Assembly: GCF_013128195.2 (NCBI RefSeq)
Contig: NZ_CP053452.2
Location: 1,736,001-1,800,000, forward strand
DNA length: 64,000 bases
Reading direction: 5' to 3'
Origin: Frigoriglobus tundricola
Lineage (GTDB): Bacteria > Planctomycetota > Planctomycetia > Gemmatales > Gemmataceae
Shown piece after piece: positions 9,054-18,313 of this stretch. The notes under the pieces are model-generated. The model was not told the DNA's origin and did no database searches. It worked only from the letters and a program-made list of their open reading frames with translations. Within the stretch, counting starts at the first letter, position 1; each line of letters opens with the position of its first letter. The translations under genes were made by a program, and so were the position numbers.

Positions 9054-11108
9054 ATGACCGCCCGACACTGGTTGCCCGCCCTCGGGGCCGCCGCCCTGAT
9101 CGCCACCGCCGCCACCGCCGACGACCCGAAAGGCGCCTCCGGCGACCCGCTGCCCCAAGGGGCGAAGGTCCGGCTCGGTAGCACCCGGATGCGGGTCCCC
9201 ACCGGGTGGTACAGTTTCGCCCTCGCGGCGGACGGCCGGTCGCTCGTCACGCTCTCGGAGCGCGGCAAGGTGATCGCGATCGACGTGACCACCGGAGCGG
9301 TCAACGGGGGGCCGGTTCCGTTCGTCCGGCCCGTCCGCATGGAGCTCTCGGCGGACGGAACGCGGGGCGTGACGACCGGGTACGGCGGGCCGGTCGTGTA
9401 CGACCTCGCGACCGGCACCGTCAAGGCGAAGATCGACTTCGTGGTCCCGTTCGGGGAGTCCAGCGGGCTGCTGTCGGCGGACGGCAAGGTGCTCGCCCTG
9501 GGCGGGGGAAAGGGCGCCAACCAGAAGGTGCGCGCCCTCGTGTGGGACGTCGAGAAAAACGAGAAGCGGGCGGAGGTCGAGGTGCTCCAGAACCAGGCGG
9601 CGAACGCCGTCATCTCCGGTGACGGGACGGTCCTCGCCACCTGGGGGAACCACTTCAAAGAGTTCAAGCCCGGGGCCGAACCGAAGCCGGAAGAGGACCA
9701 CAGCCGGGTGGCCCAGTTCTGGGACGCGGCCAGCGGGGCGGAACGGGGGCGGTACCGGGTGAGCGGGTACGCGGTGAGTACCGTCGCGCTCGCGCCCGAC
9801 GGCAAGACGGCGGTGGTCGGGAGCGGCGACGGGGGCGTATATCTGGTCGATACCACGAACGGGGCCTTGCTCCGGCGCCTGTTCGGCCGGTCCGACCAGG
9901 GCAACCGGGTGGCGTTCTCCAAGGACGGCAAGCGCGTCGCCGTCGGCGGGGCCGACGGGACCGTACAGATTTACGACCCGGCCACCGGTGCGCGGGTGTC
10001 GCGGACCGGGTGCCCGGTCGGACCACTCCCGTATGGGGGCGTCCGCGAGCTGAAGTTCACCGGCGCCGGCACCGTGACCGCGTGGGCGGTTGTGAACGCG
10101 GCGGCGGTCGTGTGGGAGGTGCCGTCCGGCCGCCTGCTGTCCCCGACCGGTGGGCACACCGGGGCCGTGGACTCGGTCGCGTTCACCGCCGACGGGAAGA
10201 CGGTACTGACCGCGGGCAACGGGGCGGTGCTGCGCTGGGACCCCGCGACCGGCAAGCAGACCGGGGCGGTGCGGCTGCGCGCCCCGGGGCGCGCGGGCGA
10301 CGCGGACGCTCTGGGCGCGCGCTTCGGACCGGGCGCCCTGACGATCCGTACCGGGGGCAGCGCCCCGGCGGTGTACGAGACCGAGAGCGGGGACCAGCTC
10401 TTCGCCCTTCGCGGCCCGGGCGACTACAACTCCGAGTCGATCCTGTGTACCGACGGTCGAACCCTGCTCGTGGCCACGCGCCCGGGCGGGCCAGCGCCGA
10501 AGGCCGAGCCGGCGGCCATGCGGGTTCCGGTCTGGGACACAACCACCGGGATCAAACTGGCCGAACTCGAACCGCGCTTCGGCACCCTCGTCGCGGCCGG
10601 GACCAGCCCGGACCGAAAGACAGTCGTGACCCTGGTCGGGGTCCGTGTCGGGGACACGTTCAAGACGGATCATTTCGTGACCGGGTGGGACCTGGCGACC
10701 GGCAAAAATCTGGGCGAGGTCCCGGTCGCGCCCGCGCCCGGGCAGCACGTGCTGGTACCCGCTCCGGACAACACGGCGGCACTTGTAGCGACCGAGAGCG
10801 GGAAGCTGGCGGTCGTGGACTTCGTGGCCGGAAAGGTGGTCCGCGAGATCGACACCGAGCGCCAGGTCCCGACCGCGGTGTCACCGTTCAGCCCGGACGG
10901 CAAGTGGTTCGCCGTGGGCAGCGGGTCCAGCGGGTTCGGTCCCAAGCCCGCCGTGCGGGTATACGATTGGAAGTCGGGCAAAGTGGTTCGGACGTTCCGC
11001 GGTCACGACACGGGGATTCAGTCGCTGGCGTTCTCACCGGACGGAAAGGCACTCGCGTCCGGATCACTGGACACGACCGTCCTGCTCTGGGACATCAGTG
11101 AGAAGTGA
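9054..11108 (+). CDS. Secreted WD40-repeat protein (684 aa)
   Basis: A short signal peptide (WLPALGAAALIATAATA) is followed by WD40-like blades through the whole length, with repeated SPDGK, WDLATGK and WDPATGK motifs. The last blade is classical (LAFSPDGKALASGSLDTTVL, then LWD). No enzymatic domain is attached. It resembles the propeller of the ECF-WD40 protein upstream but lacks sigma and membrane parts, so it is probably an exported binding scaffold. Two strong hairpins follow its stop codon. Confidence 0.88.
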   Translation: MTARHWLPALGAAALIATAATADDPKGASGDPLPQGAKVRLGSTRMRVPTGWYSFALAADGRSLVTLSERGKVIAIDVTTGAVNGGPVPFVRPVRMELSADGTRGVTTGYGGPVVYDLATGTVKAKIDFVVPFGESSGLLSADGKVLALGGGKGANQKVRALVWDVEKNEKRAEVEVLQNQAANAVISGDGTVLATWGNHFKEFKPGAEPKPEEDHSRVAQFWDAASGAERGRYRVSGYAVSTVALAPDGKTAVVGSGDGGVYLVDTTNGALLRRLFGRSDQGNRVAFSKDGKRVAVGGADGTVQIYDPATGARVSRTGCPVGPLPYGGVRELKFTGAGTVTAWAVVNAAAVVWEVPSGRLLSPTGGHTGAVDSVAFTADGKTVLTAGNGAVLRWDPATGKQTGAVRLRAPGRAGDADALGARFGPGALTIRTGGSAPAVYETESGDQLFALRGPGDYNSESILCTDGRTLLVATRPGGPAPKAEPAAMRVPVWDTTTGIKLAELEPRFGTLVAAGTSPDRKTVVTLVGVRVGDTFKTDHFVTGWDLATGKNLGEVPVAPAPGQHVLVPAPDNTAALVATESGKLAVVDFVAGKVVREIDTERQVPTAVSPFSPDGKWFAVGSGSSGFGPKPAVRVYDWKSGKVVRTFRGHDTGIQSLAFSPDGKALASGSLDTTVLLWDISEK

Positions 11109-11110
11109 CC

Positions 11111-11145
11111 GCGCGGGGCGGCGCGGTGGGCGCGCCGCCCCGCGC
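11111..11145 (+). terminator. Perfect 15-bp GC stem-loop
   Basis: Arms 11111-11125 and 11131-11145 are exact complements with a five-base loop, starting three bases after the WD40 stop. It lies between convergent genes, so it could stop transcription from either side. Confidence 0.6.
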
Positions 11146-11155
11146 TGATCGGGCC

Positions 11156-11206
11156 CGAGGGGACGGCCCTGGAACGTGCCGCGTGCGTTCCGGGGCCGCC
11201 CCCTCG
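11156..11206. terminator. Second, imperfect 20-bp stem-loop between convergent genes
   Basis: Arms 11156-11175 and 11187-11206 match at 18 of 20 positions. Together with the preceding hairpin it forms a tandem structure separating the WD40 gene from the leftward DUF1508-like gene. Confidence 0.45.
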
Positions 11207-11239
11207 CCCGTCGGCTTCAAACTTCCGCGCCACCGGTTC

Positions 11240-11551
11240 TCACTTCTTGTCGTCCTTCACCTCGGTCACCTTGGCCGTGTTCAACGTAACCTTGATCAGA
11301 TCGAGCACCTTCTGGCACTCTTCTTTGGTGTCGTACCCCTTTGGCGGCATCGCCACGACCTTTCCGTCCACGTCCTTGACCCGAAAACGGAACTCGCCCG
11401 ACCTGTCCTTGTAGATCTCGACGGTTCCGACCTTTTCGGCCGCCTTGGCGTCCTTTTTCGCGTCGCCTTTCTTGTCCTGAGCGGGCGCGACCGAGAACCC
11501 GACCGCGAGAACCAAACCGGTCAGGCCGGCCGCGAGAAACAACGCGCGCAC
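11240..11551 (-). CDS. Secreted DUF1508 (YegP-like) small protein
   Basis: This 103-residue protein has a signal peptide (LFLAAGLTGLVLAVGFSVAP), a Lys/Asp-rich linker, and then a pattern typical of DUF1508/YegP: VEIYKDRSGEFRFRVKD, later KGYDTKEECQKVLDLIK. YegP-type domains are usually cytoplasmic and tandem; a single exported copy is unusual. The start is a GTG at 11551. Function is unknown. It diverges from the sensor kinase gene across a 470-bp gap that holds copy B of the structured element. Confidence 0.72.
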   Translation of the reverse strand: MRALFLAAGLTGLVLAVGFSVAPAQDKKGDAKKDAKAAEKVGTVEIYKDRSGEFRFRVKDVDGKVVAMPPKGYDTKEECQKVLDLIKVTLNTAKVTEVKDDKK

Positions 11552-12022
11552 GATCTTCGTAATGAGAGAGCCCTTTTAGGAGTAGCAGCCCGGAGCGGGC
11601 CGGGATGAATGGTAAACCGGTCGGATGGAGCACGCAAGTTACTCCGAACGTGGAGCGCTCACCGCGCTTCGTGCGGGCTCACACCCGCCCCCGTTGGCGG
11701 TGGCCCGTTTCTCGGGCGGGCGAGGCCCCGGCCGAGCCCTATCGCCTCGGGAGGGCGAAGGTGTTACGGAGGTAACACCTTCGCCCTCCCGAGAAGATGC
11801 GAACACATCATTGGGTTCGGATCACAGGTCGTGCCGACGCACGCACGACGCACGGATTTTCCGGTCGAGACGTGCGTAAAACCTGTCGATGAGTTAAACT
11901 GTCCGGGCGCATCATCTTCCGTTTCGACACAGGTCCGGGTCAGCGTCGCCCGGGACTCCGCTCCGCGACCGGGCGCCCGTTCCGGCCGTGCGCGGACACC
12001 GTAATCGTTCGGACCGCCACCC
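11552..12022. other. Divergent intergenic region holding structured element copy B
   Basis: No gene is apparent. The region separates the leftward DUF1508-like gene from the rightward sensor kinase. Its centre (11687-11822) is the structured repeat described separately; the rest presumably holds the two promoters. Confidence 0.5.
11687..11822 (+). repeat. Structured intergenic element, copy B, with 22-bp perfect hairpin
   Basis: Homologous to 8015-8106 but longer. The outer stem is TTCTCGGG (11709-11716) with CCCGAGAA (11788-11795). The small hairpin is GATG/CATC (11796-11799 and 11806-11809) around GAAC. An extra perfect inverted repeat, 11746-11767 with 11772-11793 and a four-base loop, competes for the same right arm, so the outer stem and this hairpin cannot form together. 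Confidence 0.6.
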
Positions 12023-13633
12023 ATGCTCGACGTCCTGGAACCGCTCTTCGATTCGTCCGGGTTCACCCCGCGATGGCAGTGTGGGGCGTGGGCGCCGGCG
12101 CTCGGGTGGCTCCACATTCTCTCCGACCTGGGCGTGTGGTCGGCGTACATGGCGATCCCGGCGGGGCTGGGCTTCTTCGTCCTCCGCCGGAAAGATGTTC
12201 CGTTCCGCCGCATCCTTATCCTGTTCACCGCCTTCATCCTCGCGTGTGGTACGACGCACCTGATGGAAGCCGTCACGTTCTGGTGGCCGGCGTACCGATT
12301 GGCGGCGGCGCTCAAGCTCGCCACCGCGGTCATCTCGTGGGTCACGGTCGTCGCCCTCGTCGGGGTCGTCCCGCGCATGTTGGCGATGCGGGCCCCAGAA
12401 GAGCTGGAGAAGGAAATCGTGGCCCGTCGGGCGGCCGAAGCCGAACTGGTCGGCGCGAACGCCGCACTGGAACGGCGGGTGCGGGAGCGGACGGAGGAGC
12501 TGACGCGGGCCAACGCCGCCCTGCACACCGAACGGGAACGGTTCCGTACCACACTGTCGAGCATCGGCGACGCCGTCATCGCTACGGATCTCGCCGGCCG
12601 CGTCACCTTTCTCAACCCCGTGGCCGAATCCCAGACGGGTTGGTCCGCCCAGGGCGCGGTCGGGCAGGACCTCCGGACCGTCTTCCACATCGTCAACGAG
12701 ACGACCCGCACCTCGGTCGAAAACCCCGCCGCCCGCGCGCTGCGGGAGGGAATCGTCGTGGGGCTGGCGAACCACACCGTCCTGATCGCCCGGGACGGCA
12801 GCGAGCGGCCGATCGACGACAGCGCCGCCCCCATCCGGGACGGCACCGGCGGGGTGGCCGGAGCAGTACTCGTGTTCCGGGACATCAGCGAGCGGCGCCT
12901 GGCGGAGGCCCAGATCCGGGAGAGCGAGGAGCGGTACCGGATGCTGTTCGAAGCCAATCCGCACCCGATGTGGGTGTACGACCGGGAGACCCTCGGGTTC
13001 CTGGCCGTCAACAATGCGGCGACCGCCAAGTACGGCTACACCCGCGACGAGTTCCTGGGGCTCACCCTCAAAGACATCCGCCCCCCCGAGGACGTGCCGG
13101 CCCTGCTCGCCAGCATCGCGGCCGATACCGGGGGTCTGGACGAGGCCGGCGTGTGGCGCCACCGGCTCAAGGACGGGCGGGTGGTCCACGTGCGGATCGT
13201 GAGCCACACGCTGACGTTCGCCGGGCGGGCGGCGGAGGTCGTGCTCTCACAGGACGTGACCGACCAGTTGCGGGCCGAGACCGCGCTGCGCCACAGCGAG
13301 GAGCGGTTCCGGGCGTTCATGGATCACAGCCCCGCGGCCGCGTGGATCACTGACGCGGACGGCCGCGTGGTGTACCACAGCGCCTCCTACCCGCGCACCT
13401 TCCAGTTGCCCGCGGGTGAAATCGTCGGGCGCCCGGTCGAGGACCTGTACCCGCCGGACCTGGCCGAAGCGTACCTCCGAACCACCCGGGCGGTCGCGGC
13501 CGGCGGGGCGGCCGCAACCGCCGCCGCGTCGGGGTCCGCGCCGACGGCTCGCCCGGCGAGTTCCTGGTGTACAAGTTCCCGCTGCCGGGGCCGGACGGCC
13601 GGACGCAGGTGGGCGGGGTGGCCGTTGACGTGA
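12023..13633 (+). CDS. Ethylene-receptor-like multi-PAS sensor kinase, N-terminal part (frameshifted)
   Basis: Residues about 25-120 form three membrane helices that match the ethylene-binding domain of plant ETR1 with a constant offset of ten: D35, Y42, I45, P46, I72, C75 and H79 correspond to ETR1 D25, Y32, I35, P36, I62, C65 and H69. C75 and H79 (ACGTTHL) are the copper ligands. A coiled coil (about 124-172) and PAS domains at about 175-290, 300-410 and from 420 follow. The third PAS ends in meaningless Ala/Arg sequence because the frame is lost near 13510-13540; the coding sense continues in frame +1 in the next entry. The intact protein would be about 1180 residues, ending with kinase and receiver domains. 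Confidence 0.82.
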   Translation: MLDVLEPLFDSSGFTPRWQCGAWAPALGWLHILSDLGVWSAYMAIPAGLGFFVLRRKDVPFRRILILFTAFILACGTTHLMEAVTFWWPAYRLAAALKLATAVISWVTVVALVGVVPRMLAMRAPEELEKEIVARRAAEAELVGANAALERRVRERTEELTRANAALHTERERFRTTLSSIGDAVIATDLAGRVTFLNPVAESQTGWSAQGAVGQDLRTVFHIVNETTRTSVENPAARALREGIVVGLANHTVLIARDGSERPIDDSAAPIRDGTGGVAGAVLVFRDISERRLAEAQIRESEERYRMLFEANPHPMWVYDRETLGFLAVNNAATAKYGYTRDEFLGLTLKDIRPPEDVPALLASIAADTGGLDEAGVWRHRLKDGRVVHVRIVSHTLTFAGRAAEVVLSQDVTDQLRAETALRHSEERFRAFMDHSPAAAWITDADGRVVYHSASYPRTFQLPAGEIVGRPVEDLYPPDLAEAYLRTTRAVAAGGAAATAAASGSAPTARPASSWCTSSRCRGRTAGRRWAGWPLT

Positions 13634-15582
13634 CCGAGGCGCGGGCGGCCGAGGCCGCCCTGCGGGCCAGCGAGGAGCGGCTCCTCCTGGCGCTCTCGGC
13701 CGGCAACATGGGGACGTTCGACTGGCACATCCCGACCGGCCGGCTCGTCTGGTCCCGGGCGCACTACGAGCTGTTCGGGTACGACGGCGCGGCGCCGTTC
13801 CCGGTCGAGTACCACCACTTCATTGACCGCGTCCACCCGGCCGACCGCCCCGCCGTGGAAGCCGCGATCGGTGCCGCGCGCCGCAACCGTTCGCTGTACA
13901 CCCACGAGTACCGGGTCCGCGCGCTCGGGGGCACCGAGCGGTGGGTGGCCGACACCGGCCGGTTCAGTTACGGCCCCGCTGGCGCGGCCGTCCGCATGCT
14001 CGGCGTCGTCCAGGACGTCACCGCCCGGAAGGCGGCCGAGCTGGCCCTCCGGGAGAGCGAGCGGGTGCTCCGGCAGGTGATCGACACCGACCCGAACTAC
14101 ATCGTCCTCAAGGACCGTGACGGGCGGTTCACGCTGGCCAACCGGGCGATGGCCGACGCCTACGGGACGACGCCGGAAGAGATGGTGGGGCGGACCGACG
14201 CCGACTTCCACCCGGTCCCGTCCGAGGTCGCCGCGTACCGGGCGGCCGACCGGGCGGTGCTGGACACCGGGACCGAGTACCACAGCCCGGAGGAGCCGTT
14301 CACCACGGCCGGCGGCCGCCGGCTGTGGCTGAGAACCACCAAGCGGCCGCTGATCGGCGCGGACGGCCGCCGGGTCGCCGTCCTGATGGTGGCCCTGGAC
14401 GTGACCGCCCAGAAGCGGCTGGAGGACCAGGTGCGGCAGGCGCAGAAGCTGGAGGCGGTCGGGCAGTTGGCGGGCGGCGTCGCGCACGACTTCAACAACC
14501 TGCTCACGGTGGTCAACGGGTGCGGGGAGCTGCTGCTGACCGATATGGCCGCGGACGCCGCGCCCCGCCCCCTCGTCGAGGACATCGTCCGGGCCGGGCA
14601 GCGGGGCGCGGCCCTGACCCGGCAGCTGCTCGCCTTCAGCCGCCAGCAGATGCTCCGGGTGGAAGTGTTCGACCCGAACCGGGTGCTGGAGGAGACGGCC
14701 AAACTGCTCGCCCGGCTGCTCGGTGAGGACGTGACCGTGCGGACCGTTCTGGACCCGGCGGCGGGGTTCGTGCGGGCCGACGTCGGGCAGGTCGAACAGG
14801 TGGTCATCAACCTGGCGGTCAACGGCCGCGACGCCATGCCGCGGGGCGGCGCCCTGGTCATCGAAACGGCCCCGGTGGACGTCGCCGCCGCCGACCTGCC
14901 CGCGTCCACCGACGCGCGCCCCGGCCGGTACGTCCGGCTGGCCGTGGCCGACACCGGCACGGGGATGCCCCCGGAGGTCCAGGCGCACCTGTTCGAGCCG
15001 TTCTTCACGACCAAGCCGCCCGGCAAGGGGACCGGGCTGGGGCTGGCGACCGTGTACGGCATCGTCCGCCAGTCGGGCGGGTTCCTGACGGTCCGCACGG
15101 AGGTCGGTAGGGGCACCACGGTCGCGGTCCACCTGCCCCGTCACGAGCCGGAGCCCGCCGCCCCGAAATCGGCCCCGCGGCCGAAGCCGCGGGCCACCGG
15201 GCACGAAACGGTCCTCGTTGTCGAGGACGAGGAAACCGTCCGGGCGCTGACCACGGCCGTACTGGCACGGCAGGGGTACCGGGTGGAAGCGGCCGAATCG
15301 GGGGCCGAGGCCCTCGCCCTGTGCGAGCGGCTGCGAACCCAGCCCGATCTGGTGCTGACCGACGTGGTGATGCCGGGTATGAGCGGGCGGGAACTGGCCG
15401 AGGCGCTCACGGCCCGGTTCCCGCAACTGAAAGTCGTGTTCCTCTCGGGGTACACGGCGGACGCCGTTCTGCGCCACGGGGTCGAAGAGGAGCGGGTGGC
15501 GTTCCTCCAGAAACCGTACACGCCGGACGCCCTCGCCCGCTTCGTGCGCGAGGTGCTGGACGGCCCCGGCGGCCCGGCGTAG
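13567..15582 (+). CDS. Hybrid histidine kinase, C-terminal part (PAS-PAS-HisKA-HATPase-REC)
   Basis: This is the continuation of the frameshifted kinase, so 13567 is only the first ATG in frame and probably not a true start; the frame is open and sensible upstream (VRADGSPGEFLVYKF). It holds the end of the third PAS domain, two further PAS domains (about 35-155 and 160-285), a HisKA helix with the phosphoacceptor in GGVAHDFNN (H307), an ATPase domain with ADTGTGMP and GTGLGLATVYG boxes, and a C-terminal receiver domain (VLVVEDEE, LVLTDVVMPGMSG, FLQKPY). The receiver on the same chain suggests an internal phosphorelay with output through an unlinked partner. No response-regulator gene lies next to it. 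Confidence 0.85.
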   Translation: MYKFPLPGPDGRTQVGGVAVDVTEARAAEAALRASEERLLLALSAGNMGTFDWHIPTGRLVWSRAHYELFGYDGAAPFPVEYHHFIDRVHPADRPAVEAAIGAARRNRSLYTHEYRVRALGGTERWVADTGRFSYGPAGAAVRMLGVVQDVTARKAAELALRESERVLRQVIDTDPNYIVLKDRDGRFTLANRAMADAYGTTPEEMVGRTDADFHPVPSEVAAYRAADRAVLDTGTEYHSPEEPFTTAGGRRLWLRTTKRPLIGADGRRVAVLMVALDVTAQKRLEDQVRQAQKLEAVGQLAGGVAHDFNNLLTVVNGCGELLLTDMAADAAPRPLVEDIVRAGQRGAALTRQLLAFSRQQMLRVEVFDPNRVLEETAKLLARLLGEDVTVRTVLDPAAGFVRADVGQVEQVVINLAVNGRDAMPRGGALVIETAPVDVAAADLPASTDARPGRYVRLAVADTGTGMPPEVQAHLFEPFFTTKPPGKGTGLGLATVYGIVRQSGGFLTVRTEVGRGTTVAVHLPRHEPEPAAPKSAPRPKPRATGHETVLVVEDEETVRALTTAVLARQGYRVEAAESGAEALALCERLRTQPDLVLTDVVMPGMSGRELAEALTARFPQLKVVFLSGYTADAVLRHGVEEERVAFLQKPYTPDALARFVREVLDGPGGPA

Positions 15583-15772
15583 GGCGCCACCGCGGGGCAC
15601 ACCACGTCTCACCCGGCTCCCGCGCCGCCCCGCCCAGTCGAGGGCGGCCACACAATCACTTGACCGAACGGTTCGTGTACGGATACAGTCCGCCCGGCCT
15701 CAGCGGCCGGGGTCCGCCGCGAGGCGGTGTCTCGAGTCGTTCGATCCCCCCGTCGAAGGAGTCCGACGCGCG

Positions 15773-16591
15773 ATGTCCAAAACCAAACTGGGATACGTGC
15801 TGGTGGCCGCGGTGCTGCTCACCAGCCTGGGCGGGTACGCCCTCGGTCAGTTCCAATTGAAGCCGAGCCCGAAGGCCGCCGCGGTCGCCCCGCCGGGCGC
15901 GACCTTCACCACCCCGCTGACGGTTCCGCCTACTGCTATCGAGGCGCTGGTCCCGCTGAAGGCCGAAGAGCCGAAGGCCGCGAGGGCGGAAGAAACCAAG
16001 CCGACCACCGGCCGCCGGCGCGAGGCCGTAATCAAACTCCCGGTGGGCACGTTCGTCAAGGACATGGACGTGGGCCAGTACGGCTCCGGCCGGCTGACGT
16101 GGACGTTCGAGGACGACAAGGTGTACGGCACCATCGAAGCGAACGTGATGGGCGTGGAGGTCGAACTGAAGACGGAAGCCGAGTTCTCGATGAGCAGCAG
16201 CGGCACCATCTACGGCATCGTGACCGGCTTCGAGTTGACGCACGTGAAGATCGCGGCGGGCGGCGAACTCGGCGAAATCGCCGAATACGCGAAGTTCGCC
16301 AAGCTCGCCGAACCGCTCATCAACGAGATGCTCACCGACCTGCCGTTCAGCTACCAGTTCCGCCTGAGCGGCGACAAGCTGACGATCCTCAACTACCGCG
16401 CGCTTCTGGCCGGCCCGAACCCGCTGGGCAAGATCGGCGGCGTGATCGGCGGCGGCGACAACGGCCTCGCCGTGCTGTCGGGCTTCCAGGCGTTCGCGGT
16501 CGCGATCGAGGGCACCTACACGGCCGGCGAGACCGACTCCCGCGACAAGCCGAAGACGAAGCCCGTCATCCGCAAGCCGTCGAAGAAGTAA
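15773..16591 (+). CDS. Membrane-anchored hypothetical protein (272 aa)
   Basis: An N-terminal anchor or signal (LGYVLVAAVLLTSLGGYALG) is followed by a Pro/Ala/Glu-rich linker and a beta-rich domain with a long Gly-rich stretch (KIGGVIGGGDNG) and a Lys-rich tail. No known family is recognised. AGGAG lies eleven bases before the ATG. It is 190 bp after the sensor kinase in the same direction, too far to claim an operon. Confidence 0.75.
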   Translation: MSKTKLGYVLVAAVLLTSLGGYALGQFQLKPSPKAAAVAPPGATFTTPLTVPPTAIEALVPLKAEEPKAARAEETKPTTGRRREAVIKLPVGTFVKDMDVGQYGSGRLTWTFEDDKVYGTIEANVMGVEVELKTEAEFSMSSSGTIYGIVTGFELTHVKIAAGGELGEIAEYAKFAKLAEPLINEMLTDLPFSYQFRLSGDKLTILNYRALLAGPNPLGKIGGVIGGGDNGLAVLSGFQAFAVAIEGTYTAGETDSRDKPKTKPVIRKPSKK

Positions 16592-16623
16592 GCGCAAATG
16601 CCACGAACACCGGCAATCGGTCA

Positions 16624-16656
16624 CCAACCGGACGGTCCGGGACGCGGTCCGGTTGG
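16624..16656 (+). terminator. Stem-loop after the anchored hypothetical gene
   Basis: Perfect 10-bp arms (16624-16633 and 16647-16656), followed shortly by a CTTTCT run. A second hairpin with 10-bp arms lies at 16681-16690 and 16720-16729. Both sit between convergent genes. Confidence 0.5.
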
Positions 16657-16799
16657 GACGGTCGGCTTTCTATGTATGAAGTCCGGGCTTTCGCCGCTGT
16701 GGCTGACAGCACCGGCTGGAAGCCCGGACCACAAGACCCAAGCACCTCAACCCGACCTGACATGAGAAGCGATTGGACCATGCGCCTCCGGGCGAAAGC

Positions 16800-17087
16800 C
16801 TATTCTTGTTCCGCGGGAGCGGGCGCAAGGGCCGTCGGCGGGAACACGTGACAGTCGAACCACGCGTGCAGTTCCAAAGTGTTGCCGTCTCGGCCGATCG
16901 GTACCACGCACCGCATCCTCAGTTGCGGGCGCGCCCGGAACCAGTCCGACAGCGCCGACGATAGGAACAGTCCCAAATCAACGGGAACGTGCGCGAGGTT
17001 GTCGGTGTGGATTCGGACCCAACCGCCCATGTCAACGCTGTGGATGTTGAATTTCCCGGACCCGTTCCCGTCGTACTGCGGTCTCAT
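16800..17087 (-). CDS. Hypothetical small protein (95 aa)
   Basis: The sequence is soluble and mixed in composition, with motifs such as VDMGGWVRIHTDNLAHVP and LELHAWFDCHVFPP; no family is recognised. The ATG at 17087 is preferred because GGAG lies eight bases upstream. An alternative GTG at 17132 would overlap the stop codon of the upstream HD-domain gene (GTGA) and suggest translational coupling. The reading frame has normal-looking composition for this genome, so it is probably real. Confidence 0.55.
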   Translation of the reverse strand: MRPQYDGNGSGKFNIHSVDMGGWVRIHTDNLAHVPVDLGLFLSSALSDWFRARPQLRMRCVVPIGRDGNTLELHAWFDCHVFPPTALAPAPAEQE

Positions 17088-17128
17088 GGTTTCGTCTCCG
17101 ATTGTTACTCCGCGCGGAACTCGTTGGC

Positions 17129-18148
17129 TCACACCTTCCGGCTTTTCAGCAGCGGGCGACCGAGGACCGGGTCACGCTCCGTGAACGGGCCGTCCGCGGT
17201 GTCCCGCGTCAGGCACCGCGCGTAGACCTCCATCCGCGCGTCCAATTCAGCCACATGGTACAGGATCAGCGCTTCGGGGACGATCGGTTGCGGCGTGGCC
17301 CCCCACTCCGGCATCTTCAGGTGCGCCACGACACAGTGCAGCAACAGGTCGAGCAGTTCCGGGTTCAGGTCCGGAACGCCGACCGCCGCCGCGCGGATCA
17401 GGTCGTACCCGAGGAACAGCCGCCCGAACAGCTCGCCGGGTACCGTGTCCTTCGTCGGCTGGCCGGGCCGGGCGTCTAACTCGCGGACGCGGCCGATGTC
17501 GTGCAGCACCGCCGCCGCGATCACCAGCCCGCGGTTGAGCGGCGGGTTCAGTTCCGGGAACTGTGCCCCGTACCGGTCGGCCAACCACGCGCACGACCGC
17601 GTGACCGACAGGGTGTGTTCCAGCCACCCGCCCGCGAACGGGTAATAGTGCCGCGCCGACCCGGGAAGCGTCTTGAGGGCGGTCGCGTGCGCGGTGAGCA
17701 GGTTCAGCACCAGCGCGCGGAGCGGGCCGTCCGCGATCTCGCCGGTCACGATCGATTCGAGTTCCGCGAACATCGCCTCGGGGTCGAAGCGGGACCGCTC
17801 GGTGAAGTCGAGTTCGGTGAACCCGTCGGCCCGGTCACGGTCCTCGACGGGCCGCAGTTGCTCGATGTCGAGTTGCGGCCCGTACTTCTCGTGCTCGGTG
17901 AACGTGGCCCGCACCTTGAAGAACTGCCCGACCTGCCACGTCTGGGCTTGTTCAAAGAGCGGGCTGTCACTCCAAATGGGCACGGCCCCCACGGTGCGGC
18001 GGGCGTCGCGGTACTTACAGGTGACGAACGGCTTCCCGTCCGGGAGCGTTTTGCGGCTCTTTTCCGCGAGTTGCACGAAGCAATCGACGTAGTTCCCGGC
18101 CTGAAGCTCGGACAGCTTCGCCAGCACCGGCTTCTTGGATTTGGACAT
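17129..18148 (-). CDS. OB-fold/HD-domain phosphohydrolase (YhaM-like)
   Basis: This 339-residue protein has an N-terminal OB-fold-like domain (about residues 8-105) and a C-terminal HD domain with HTLSVTRSC, LHDIGR and VVAHLK motifs that supply the metal-binding His and Asp residues. This is the architecture of the YhaM family of 3'-5' exoribonucleases, so a role in RNA trimming is the best guess. The start at 18148 (MSKSKKPVLAKL) is chosen because the sequence upstream in frame is Arg-rich shadow without homologous character. A small hypothetical gene follows directly. Confidence 0.8.
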   Translation of the reverse strand: MSKSKKPVLAKLSELQAGNYVDCFVQLAEKSRKTLPDGKPFVTCKYRDARRTVGAVPIWSDSPLFEQAQTWQVGQFFKVRATFTEHEKYGPQLDIEQLRPVEDRDRADGFTELDFTERSRFDPEAMFAELESIVTGEIADGPLRALVLNLLTAHATALKTLPGSARHYYPFAGGWLEHTLSVTRSCAWLADRYGAQFPELNPPLNRGLVIAAAVLHDIGRVRELDARPGQPTKDTVPGELFGRLFLGYDLIRAAAVGVPDLNPELLDLLLHCVVAHLKMPEWGATPQPIVPEALILYHVAELDARMEVYARCLTRDTADGPFTERDPVLGRPLLKSRKV

Positions 18149-18313
18149 GGTGCGTCTCGCGGGGGTGCGATGGCATCGTACCCCGACCGCGACGAAATGG
18201 CGATGGGCGCGGGTGAACGGAATCGAAGGCCCGCTTCGCTCGCGCCACCGAGTTATCGCACCGTGAGCGGCACGGGTAAAATACCGTGTCGCCTTCACCA
18301 TCACGTAACCACC

